A stretch of DNA of 52,249 bases from SIG424 sp045546695 (lineage in GTDB: Bacteria; Bacillota; Clostridia; UBA1212; UBA1255). Position 1 is the first letter of the stretch; every line of letters begins with the position of its first letter. Below, piece after piece: positions 17,049-24,534 of this stretch. The stretch spans positions 1 to 52,249 of the forward strand of contig JAZQDE010000016.1 of NCBI GenBank assembly GCA_045546695.1, written 5' to 3'. Under the pieces are notes generated by a model. It was not told the origin of the DNA. It saw only the letters and a program-made list of their open reading frames with translations, and searched no databases. The position numbers and the translations under genes were made by a program.

Positions 17049-18231
17049 CTGTTAACCTCTTCTCTCTTTCGATGAGTGTCATTGTAGCTTCATAAAGATT
17101 TCTGAATTCAGGATTTCTCTGTGCAACGCAGATAAATGACTGTCTTGGTGAGTTGATGTCCTCGCCGCTTATCTGGAACAGGTCATGCTTTTCACAAAGA
17201 GCTCTTACGCGGTAGAGCTGGTCCATTGTATTACGTGAAGGCATGTATGTAACGGCTGTGAATCTGAGCTCCTTGAGTACTTCAAACAATGTATCAAGAT
17301 AGTCATCTTCGAATTTCTGTGTCTTCTTGTCGCCTGTTACGCTGTCGCCTACGTCGCCGAGGTATGCATACGCGCTGAATGCGTGAATCTTTTCAGCAAG
17401 AGCGATTACTTCGCGTACGTCAGGGCACTCATCTGTTGCATCGATATAGAATTTTTCAACCATATTGCTCTTAAGAGCACCGAGAAGGTCGTATTCGTAA
17501 ACGTCGTTGTTGCTGTCGTTGAGGAAAGCCTTTACTTTAGCTGAGAGCGGCACTTTCATCTCGTCTTCGAGGAATGAAACAACCTGAGGCCCTTTGCCAA
17601 GCTTTGCTGTAATATTTTTTGCAACTGCAAAAAGGAGGTGACGCTCAGTGATTGAACCGCCGTCATGGAACATAGAAATCGGCACTACGTCATTGTCAAA
17701 TGAAGTTGTGATGCCGTAAGGTTCAGTCATAGCGTTGATGTTGTCAATCATTTTTCTGTTTCTGATATTTCTTGCTGCAACGTATGGCTTGAAGAATTCG
17801 ATAACTGTATCAATATACTGGTGAGGAATACCATGAAGTGCCATGTAAGCAACGCTGTCCTGGTCAGGGTTGTTGATTCTTCTGCCAACTAATGGTGTGC
17901 CTGACATTTTTACGCGGCACTCAACACCGATTGTTGATAAAAGATTGATTATGCTTGTTGCTTCGATAAACTCGCGTGCGCCGCTGAGTGAATCGTGGTC
18001 CATGATACCGCATGTCTTAAGACCTGCCTGGTATGCCATCCATACAGCCTTTGTCGGTGAATATGGTGAAAAGGAATAAATTGTATGAATGTGGTTGTTA
18101 ACGTCGTTGCCCTGTACAGGTGCTTCAAGCTCGCCGCTGTCAATCATCGCCTTGAGCTGTCTTAAAGAGTCAAGTCTTACGTTAACGTCACTGTGGTTAA
18201 GGTTTTCAATTAATAAATCTGCCTTGTTCAT
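17035..18231 (-). CDS. PHP-domain metal-dependent phosphoesterase
   Basis: A 398-residue protein of the polymerase/histidinol-phosphatase superfamily. Metal ligands are visible in NNHIHTIYSFSPYSPTK (about 45-61), GIMDHDSLSGA (about 76-86) and GVECRVKM (about 101-108), with more His/Asp near the C-terminus (ISGEDINSPRQ). The N-terminal helix resembles HEAT-like segments. PHP enzymes hydrolyse phosphoesters; the natural substrate is unknown. GGAGGT lies 6 nt before ATG 18231. It is 21 nt after the topoisomerase A gene and overlaps the FAD dehydrogenase gene. Confidence 0.82.
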   Translation of the reverse strand: MNKADLLIENLNHSDVNVRLDSLRQLKAMIDSGELEAPVQGNDVNNHIHTIYSFSPYSPTKAVWMAYQAGLKTCGIMDHDSLSGAREFIEATSIINLLSTIGVECRVKMSGTPLVGRRINNPDQDSVAYMALHGIPHQYIDTVIEFFKPYVAARNIRNRKMIDNINAMTEPYGITTSFDNDVVPISMFHDGGSITERHLLFAVAKNITAKLGKGPQVVSFLEDEMKVPLSAKVKAFLNDSNNDVYEYDLLGALKSNMVEKFYIDATDECPDVREVIALAEKIHAFSAYAYLGDVGDSVTGDKKTQKFEDDYLDTLFEVLKELRFTAVTYMPSRNTMDQLYRVRALCEKHDLFQISGEDINSPRQSFICVAQRNPEFRNLYEATMTLIEREKRLTDENV

Positions 18232-18252
18232 GTTGTTACCTCCGAATATTGA

Positions 18253-20448
18253 TCAATCATCAAATAAACTTAATTGTCTGTTTTGTCTGTCTGCTTCTTT
18301 AAGGAAGCTGCCTGCTACGGGTATGTTTTTAACCCGATACACTTTATACTCCGCAAAACCACATTTGTCTACATGTTTCATGTATTTTGCGTTCATACCT
18401 TTTTTCATCTTAAGTACCTGCACTCCCTGGGAGTTTTTGGTAGTCTTAAGCGGAATAAGGGAGGAATTGATAACGAGCAGTCTGTCGTTTTCCGCGCAGA
18501 TTGCAACGTCTATATCCTCTGTGAAAAACTCGATGCCCACGATCGGACTTACGTCGGAATAAGCGTTTATGAGTTTTTTACGGTTGTTCTTCGTCGCATA
18601 GCTATCCATCGGAACTTTTGCAATCTTTCCGTTTGCAAAGCCGAACAGGAAATGACCTTCATAGTTGTCCGTCGGAACGAAGCACAAAATCTTTTCACCG
18701 TCTTCCATGCCAAGGCTGTTTACGAGATAATCACCGATTTCACTTGCTTTTCTGTCAGGAAAATCGTAGATTTTCATTTTGTATACATTCTGACGATCTG
18801 AGAAGAAGATAATTTCCGACTTATTATGCCAGTCTTTTTCCTGTATAAAGCTATCGCCTTCTTTGAACTTGTGTTCCGGATTATTACGCAGCGCTGTGAG
18901 TGGAATCTTCTTGAAATAGCCTTCTTCTGTCAGGAAAAGTCTTACGTTGTACTCTTCAATCATCTGATCCTGAGTCACTACAACTACTTCATCTTCATGG
19001 ATAATATCTGTTTTCCTGTCTTTGGCATATTTCTTTTCAATTGCCCTGAGCTGATTCTGGATATATTTGCGGATTCGTTTGTCAGTTTTTACCAGATCTT
19101 CGAGATCGGCTATCTCTTTGAGCAGCTTTTCAATCTCGTCCAACTTATTGATAATATACTCTTTGTTGATATTTCTGAGCTTTATTTCTGCAATGAAGTT
19201 AGCCTGTACTTCGTCAATACCAAAGCCCCACATCAAGTTCGGTATAACAAGGTCGTCTTTTTCTGTCTCGCGGATAATTTTGATAGCCTTGTCGATATCA
19301 AGAAGTATTTTTTCAAGACCTTTAAGCAGGTGAAGTCTGTCTTTTTTAGCCGCAATATCGTAATTTATCTGGCGTTTCAGGCATTTTATTCTGAAATCAA
19401 GCCAGTGTTTCAGAATACCGCGCACGCCGAGTACCATCGGTGCTCCGTCAACAATAATATTGAAGTTGCACGCAAAGCTGTCCTGAAGTGTCGTGAAACG
19501 ATATATTTTATTCATTATATCTTCAACGTTGGCTGATTTTTTTACATCAATTGTTATTTTCAGACCGTTGATATCAGTCTCGTCTCTTACGTCCTGGATA
19601 TCTTTTACCTTGCCTTCTTTGAAGATTTTTATAATGTCGTCCATAATGGCTTCTGCCGTGGTAGTATATGGTACTTCATAAATCTCGATACAGCTGTTTT
19701 TCTTGTCGTATCTGTATTTACCGCGCACCTTTATGCTACCGCGTCCTTTTTCAACGATAGACGTCATTATGCTCTTGTTGTATATGCAGGTGCCGCCTGT
19801 TGAAAAATCGGGAGCCTGTATGTACTGAAGCAGGTCGCAGTCGGGATTGTCAATGTAGCTGCATGTCGCGTCAATCAGTTCGTGAAGGTTGAAGCTACAG
19901 ATGTTTGTTGCCATACCTACTGCAAGACCCTGTGTGCAATTTGCAAGTATCGTGGGAAAAGTTACGGGAAGGAGCACAGGCTCTTTCATTTCACCGTCAT
20001 AGTTGTCAACAAAATCAACAGTATTTTTGTCAATATCGCGGAAAACTTCTTCGCAAATCTTCTCAAGCTTTACTTCTGTATAACGTGAAGCGGCAAATGC
20101 CATATCTCTTGAGTAAACTTTACCGAAGTTACCTTTTGAATCTACGTACGGATGGAGAAGAGCGCCGTTGCCGCGTGTCATTCTTACCATCGTCTCGTAA
20201 ATCGCCTGGTCGCCGTGCGGGTTTAACTTCATCGTCTCGCCGACTACGTTTGCTGACTTTGTACGGGAGCCCGTGAGCAAGCCTTTTTTGTACATTGTGT
20301 ACAGGAGCTTTCTGTGAGAGGGCTTGAATCCGTCAATTTCCGGAATAGCACGTGAGAGGATTGCGCTCATGGCGTAAGGCATGTAGTTGACTTCAAGTGT
20401 GTCTGTGATTATTTGTTCTTTGAAAAGATTGTTATTTTCTTCTGCCAT
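18253..20448 (-). CDS. type IIA DNA topoisomerase subunit A, ParC/GyrA-like
   Basis: The DNA breaking and rejoining subunit of a topoisomerase IV/gyrase-like enzyme, 731 residues. The catalytic Arg-Tyr is in AASRYTE (Tyr123), preceded by PHGDQAIYETMVRM (77-90) and GNFGKVYSRD. The C-terminal part (about 490-700) looks like a short beta-pinwheel without a recognisable GyrA box, so topo IV-like decatenation is more likely than negative supercoiling. The residue matching the quinolone-binding Ser83 of E. coli GyrA is Gln81, which is unusual. GGAGGGG lies before ATG 20448, 15 nt after its partner subunit. It may be an additional topoisomerase besides GyrAB, which cannot be checked here. Confidence 0.88.
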   Translation of the reverse strand: MAEENNNLFKEQIITDTLEVNYMPYAMSAILSRAIPEIDGFKPSHRKLLYTMYKKGLLTGSRTKSANVVGETMKLNPHGDQAIYETMVRMTRGNGALLHPYVDSKGNFGKVYSRDMAFAASRYTEVKLEKICEEVFRDIDKNTVDFVDNYDGEMKEPVLLPVTFPTILANCTQGLAVGMATNICSFNLHELIDATCSYIDNPDCDLLQYIQAPDFSTGGTCIYNKSIMTSIVEKGRGSIKVRGKYRYDKKNSCIEIYEVPYTTTAEAIMDDIIKIFKEGKVKDIQDVRDETDINGLKITIDVKKSANVEDIMNKIYRFTTLQDSFACNFNIIVDGAPMVLGVRGILKHWLDFRIKCLKRQINYDIAAKKDRLHLLKGLEKILLDIDKAIKIIRETEKDDLVIPNLMWGFGIDEVQANFIAEIKLRNINKEYIINKLDEIEKLLKEIADLEDLVKTDKRIRKYIQNQLRAIEKKYAKDRKTDIIHEDEVVVVTQDQMIEEYNVRLFLTEEGYFKKIPLTALRNNPEHKFKEGDSFIQEKDWHNKSEIIFFSDRQNVYKMKIYDFPDRKASEIGDYLVNSLGMEDGEKILCFVPTDNYEGHFLFGFANGKIAKVPMDSYATKNNRKKLINAYSDVSPIVGIEFFTEDIDVAICAENDRLLVINSSLIPLKTTKNSQGVQVLKMKKGMNAKYMKHVDKCGFAEYKVYRVKNIPVAGSFLKEADRQNRQLSLFDD

Positions 20449-20463
20449 TTTCTCCCCTCCTTC

Positions 20464-22434
20464 TTATGCTAAATCAAGGTCATCAAGATATAAGTGACCG
20501 AATAATCTGATATGTTCTTTTCGCTCTTCAAGGTCATCGCCAAGGAGCATTTCAAATACTCTTGCTGTTTCTTTTGGCTCATCCGGAACAACTTTTATAA
20601 GTCTGCGTGTCGCAGGATCCATCGTCGTGCGTCTCATCATTTCAGGTTCGTTTTCACCGAGACCTTTTGAACGCTGAATCGTATATTTGCCCTGAATTTC
20701 TGACAATATCTGTGTTTTTTCCTTTTCATCGTACGCAAAATACGTGTCTTTTTTACATGTAATCTCGTAAAGTGGCGATTCGGCGATGAATACTTTACCT
20801 TGTGTGATGAGCTCCGGCATAAGTCTGTAAATCATTGCCAGCACGAGTGTTCTGATCTGATATCCGTCTACGTCGGCATCGGTACAGATTACCACTTTGT
20901 TCCATTTAAGAAGATTGATATCAAACATTGACAGGTCTTTGTTGTGCTTGCTCTTGAGCTGAACGCCGCAACCAAGTACGCGCACGAGGTCTGTTATGAT
21001 GTCGCTTTCGAAAATCTTGCTGTCGTCAGCCTTGAGGCAGTTTAATATTTTACCTCTTATTGGCATAATTGCCTGGAATTCACTGTCACGTCCCATTTTT
21101 ACAGAACCCAAAGCAGAGTCACCCTCTACGATGTAAAGTTCGCGCTTTTCGACTTCTTTTGTTCTGCAATCGACAAACTTCTTTACTCTGTTTGTCATAT
21201 CTACATTGCCTTGCAGCTTCTTTTTAATATTGACACGTTGTTTTTCGGCGGTCAGACGGCTACGCATATTTATGAGAACCTGCTCCATAATCTTATCTGC
21301 TTCAAGTTTGTTCTCGATGAAATAAACTTCCAGATTTTTCTTTATGAAGTCAGTCATTGCTTCTCTTATAAACTTATTTGTAATAGCTTTTTTTGTCTGG
21401 TTTTCGTAGCTGGTTTCTGTTGAAAATGAGTTTGTTACTACAATCAGGCTGTCTGCAACGTCTATAAATGAAATCTTTTCATCTGTTTTTGTATATTTGC
21501 CTTCTTTTGTAATATATTTGTCAATTTCTGCCACGAAAGCTGCCTTTACGGCTTTGTCAGGAGAACCACCATTTTCCAGATAACTTGAGTTGTGATAATA
21601 CTCTATTACGTTGATTTTGTTGTTGAAGCAGAAAGCGAACTGCATTTTCACCTTGTATTCGGGTTTGTCTTCTCTGTCGCGTCCTTTTGTGTTTGTCTCA
21701 TAATATTGAGGCGATGAAAATCCCTGATCCTGGGATAATTCTTTTACGTAGTCTATGATGCCGTTTTCATATACATATTCGAATTTTTCACCGCTTGCCT
21801 CGTCAAAAAGCTTGAATTTGAGGCCTGCGTTTACTACAGCCTGCTTTTTGAGTACTGTCTGGAAATATTCGAGTGGAATGTTGATATCTGTAAAAACAGC
21901 TAAGTCAGGCTTCCATTTTTGGGTAGTACCTGACTGTTTATATTGACAAGGCTCCTTCTTGAGGCCGCCTTTGTTGTAACCTTTTTCAAAATGTAAATCG
22001 TATTTGAATCCGTCTTTGTAAACGGTAACGTCCATGTATTCGGAGCTGTACTGTGTTGCGCAGCTGCCAAGACCGTTAAGACCGAGACTGTATTCGTAGT
22101 CTCCGTTTGAGTTATTGCTATATTTTCCACCGGCATACAGTTCGCAGTATACCAGTTCCCAGTTGAAACGCTTTTCTTTTGAGTTGTAGTCAACCGGGCA
22201 ACCACGACCGTAGTCGCGAATCTGGATAGAGTGATCTTTAAATCTTGTGATCTCTATCACTTTGCCGTATCCTTCACGGGCTTCGTCTATTGAGTTTGCA
22301 AGTATTTCTATGAAAGTATGCTGGCATCCTTCGAGTCCGTCAGAACCAAGAATAGCCGCCGGGCGGAGCCTGACTCTGTCAGGCCCCTTCAGCGACTTAA
22401 TACTTTCATTATCGTAAGTATCTTTTTTTGCCAT
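20464..22434 (-). CDS. type IIA DNA topoisomerase subunit B, ParE/GyrB-like
   Basis: The ATPase subunit, 656 residues. The GHKL ATP site is seen in ILANSIDEAREG (Asn47), RDYGRGCPVD (about 73-82) and LGLNGLGSCAT. The transducer domain follows. The TOPRIM motif is LYIVEGDSALG (about 425-435), with a second acidic cluster CTDADVDGYQIR that binds magnesium. The DxDxD-like cluster is complete, so it should be active. AAGGATATACAA precedes ATG 22434. It forms one unit with the A subunit downstream and lies 31 nt after the aldolase fusion, an odd neighbour for a topoisomerase. Confidence 0.9.
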   Translation of the reverse strand: MAKKDTYDNESIKSLKGPDRVRLRPAAILGSDGLEGCQHTFIEILANSIDEAREGYGKVIEITRFKDHSIQIRDYGRGCPVDYNSKEKRFNWELVYCELYAGGKYSNNSNGDYEYSLGLNGLGSCATQYSSEYMDVTVYKDGFKYDLHFEKGYNKGGLKKEPCQYKQSGTTQKWKPDLAVFTDINIPLEYFQTVLKKQAVVNAGLKFKLFDEASGEKFEYVYENGIIDYVKELSQDQGFSSPQYYETNTKGRDREDKPEYKVKMQFAFCFNNKINVIEYYHNSSYLENGGSPDKAVKAAFVAEIDKYITKEGKYTKTDEKISFIDVADSLIVVTNSFSTETSYENQTKKAITNKFIREAMTDFIKKNLEVYFIENKLEADKIMEQVLINMRSRLTAEKQRVNIKKKLQGNVDMTNRVKKFVDCRTKEVEKRELYIVEGDSALGSVKMGRDSEFQAIMPIRGKILNCLKADDSKIFESDIITDLVRVLGCGVQLKSKHNKDLSMFDINLLKWNKVVICTDADVDGYQIRTLVLAMIYRLMPELITQGKVFIAESPLYEITCKKDTYFAYDEKEKTQILSEIQGKYTIQRSKGLGENEPEMMRRTTMDPATRRLIKVVPDEPKETARVFEMLLGDDLEERKEHIRLFGHLYLDDLDLA

Positions 22435-22465
22435 TTGTATATCCTTTGCTGAAAAACTATATTTA

Positions 22466-24439
22466 TCAGTTAAGCATATTCTGTCCGCCTGTTACGGGGA
22501 TTGCTTGTCCTGTCTCGTATTCCTGCTCAATGATGTAGAGAATTGCTCTTGCTACGTCAATGATCTCGCAACCTCTGTGCATAGGAACTTTTGATTCGTA
22601 GAATTCACGCACGTCAGCTACTGTCTTTGCGCCGGGTACTTTGCCTGCGTTGAGGTACTGAACAAACAGACCTTTTACAGGGTCAGACCATAATGGACCG
22701 TTGAGGAGGTTGCCGGGGCAGATTGCATTAACTTTGATATTGTAGCCAACAAGCTCTAAAGCAAAGCTCTGTGTAAGACCGATGCCGCCGAATTTGCTGC
22801 CTGCGTATGCGAAGTTGTTCTTGCTGCCTGACAAGCCTGATTTTGAGTTGATCTGGATAATATCCATCATATATTTCGGTGCAAATTTGTTCTGGATCTT
22901 CATGATTCTTGAAGCAAATTTTGCGCAGATGTAATATGCTGTGTAGTTGATCTTTGTTACGAGGTCAAACTTGGAAACTGTCATTTCTTCGAGGTTTCCG
23001 GCAATCGCGATACCTGCGTTGTTTACGAATACGTCGAGTCCGCCGTATGCAAGAGCTGTATCATAAACCATATCTGCAACAGCTTCTTCTGAGCTAACGT
23101 CTGCTTTGCATGCGATTGTCTTGTTTTTACCGTAGATTTCGTTCATTTTCTCGCTGTTTGCGCTTGCAAGTTCAATATTGAGGTCAGCGATTGTAACGTT
23201 TGCGCCCTGCTTTAACATTTCATCAGCGATACCCTGGCCGAATCCCTGTGCACTACCTGTAACGATAGCAATCTTTTCATCGAGTCTCTTAGCTGCGCCG
23301 CCTGCAAGACTTACTTTTGATCTGTATGATTCTACTTCCCAGTTGCAGATGAAGTTGATCATGTAGTCTGACATAAACTGGCTGCCGCCGAAGCTCTGTG
23401 CGTAAACGCCGATCTTGCATGCGTCGATAAATACTTCTGCGCAAATGTCAGCGTTCTTCTTTGATGTGCCCCATGCGTAGAAGCCGAGGCCCTGGATTGC
23501 TATAATCTTCGGAGCAAAGCCGTTCTTTGCTGTGTATTCTTCGATAGCAGCCTTGATAGCAGCATACTGTTCTTCAATATCTTCTTTAGCTTCAACGAAC
23601 AGTGCAAAAGGCTTGCAGTATACGATGTGGTCCGGTGAGTATGCTGAAGAAACAGGATAGAATGCTTCTTTGCTTGCTACAAAGTTCATTACTTCTTTGT
23701 TTGTTCTGAAAGTAAGGATTGATGTAGCGTTGTCGCCTTTGAGCATCATTCTGATAGCCGGAGCGATGAGTGCTGCTCTCTCTTTGTCGAATTCTACAGG
23801 TGAAAAGTCAGGTTCACGTGTAATCTTTGACTTAATCTTTGAGAATACTTCATCGGTCTTGCTGTCAATCTCTTCTTCTGAGTTTGCGCCGATAAATACG
23901 CCGTGGTTCTGGAGGAGAATTATGTCAGCATCTTTGCCTGTATTTGCCTTGTATGCGATCATTGCTTCTCTTAATTTAGCAGCGAGAATGTAACCGGGCT
24001 CTACGCATTCAATCCAGATAATGTTATCTCCGAAGAGTTCTTTTGCAATTTTTTCACCATCTTTGCCGCATGTAAGACCATTGAGCATTGATGGGTGTGT
24101 ATGTACGATGTAAGTGTAGTTGATGAGGTTGTGAAGAAGTGTCTCAACGCTTGGGCGTTTTGCGAGCTCTGTCTTCTCCCTTGCGTCCATCATATCTTCT
24201 AATACTTCTGCTTCGCGGCATACTGTATCTTCTGAATATGTCTTGTCAAACATAGCGCTGAGCTTTGCTCTGTTCATTTTTACAAATCCTGCTTCTTTGA
24301 TTGTAGCAAGTGTTGTGCCGGAACCTTTAATATAAAGATAGTCATCATCTTTAAAAGATGTGTTTCCGCCGCCTGCTAATACGAACTCAGGCTTTGAACC
24401 ATACTTATTTGATATCTTAATGATTGTTGATAAAGACAT
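22466..24439 (-). CDS. bifunctional class II aldolase / short-chain dehydrogenase (RhaD-AldA-like fusion)
   Basis: A 657-residue fusion. The N-terminal class II aldolase half (about 1-240) has GGGNTSFK, YIKGSG, the zinc ligands HTHP (113-116) and His179 in LLQNHG, and RPSVE with the probable catalytic Glu99. The C-terminal SDR half (about 390-657) has the NAD motif VTGSAQGFGQGI, NNAG, and the catalytic YAGSK. This architecture is that of B. subtilis YuxG and relatives, which cleave rhamnulose-1-phosphate and oxidise the lactaldehyde formed. The adjacent GH78-like rhamnosidase supports this. AGGAGG precedes ATG 24439. The gene has its own promoter with a palindrome in the spacer. Confidence 0.87.
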   Translation of the reverse strand: MSLSTIIKISNKYGSKPEFVLAGGGNTSFKDDDYLYIKGSGTTLATIKEAGFVKMNRAKLSAMFDKTYSEDTVCREAEVLEDMMDAREKTELAKRPSVETLLHNLINYTYIVHTHPSMLNGLTCGKDGEKIAKELFGDNIIWIECVEPGYILAAKLREAMIAYKANTGKDADIILLQNHGVFIGANSEEEIDSKTDEVFSKIKSKITREPDFSPVEFDKERAALIAPAIRMMLKGDNATSILTFRTNKEVMNFVASKEAFYPVSSAYSPDHIVYCKPFALFVEAKEDIEEQYAAIKAAIEEYTAKNGFAPKIIAIQGLGFYAWGTSKKNADICAEVFIDACKIGVYAQSFGGSQFMSDYMINFICNWEVESYRSKVSLAGGAAKRLDEKIAIVTGSAQGFGQGIADEMLKQGANVTIADLNIELASANSEKMNEIYGKNKTIACKADVSSEEAVADMVYDTALAYGGLDVFVNNAGIAIAGNLEEMTVSKFDLVTKINYTAYYICAKFASRIMKIQNKFAPKYMMDIIQINSKSGLSGSKNNFAYAGSKFGGIGLTQSFALELVGYNIKVNAICPGNLLNGPLWSDPVKGLFVQYLNAGKVPGAKTVADVREFYESKVPMHRGCEIIDVARAILYIIEQEYETGQAIPVTGGQNMLN

Positions 24440-24476
24440 AAAAAAGCCTCCTGAAATAGTATATTCTAACTAAGAT

Positions 24477-24505
24477 ATTCTATATCCGAAGGCCCTTCGT
24501 GTCAA
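24477..24505 (-). promoter_or_regulatory. promoter of the aldolase-topoisomerase operon
   Basis: On the minus strand a perfect TTGACA, 17 bp and TAGAAT (five of six), ending 37 bp before the aldolase start codon. The spacer holds a palindrome (24487-24499). Confidence 0.78.
24487..24499. promoter_or_regulatory. palindromic operator candidate CGAAGG-N-CCTTCG
   Basis: A perfect dyad of two 6-bp arms around one base that fills 13 of the 17 bp between -35 and -10 of the aldolase operon promoter. A repressor bound here would block RNA polymerase. The binding protein is not known; no regulator gene lies nearby. Confidence 0.5.
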
Positions 24506-24534
24506 GACGAAAAACACAATATAATGTTGTCTGC

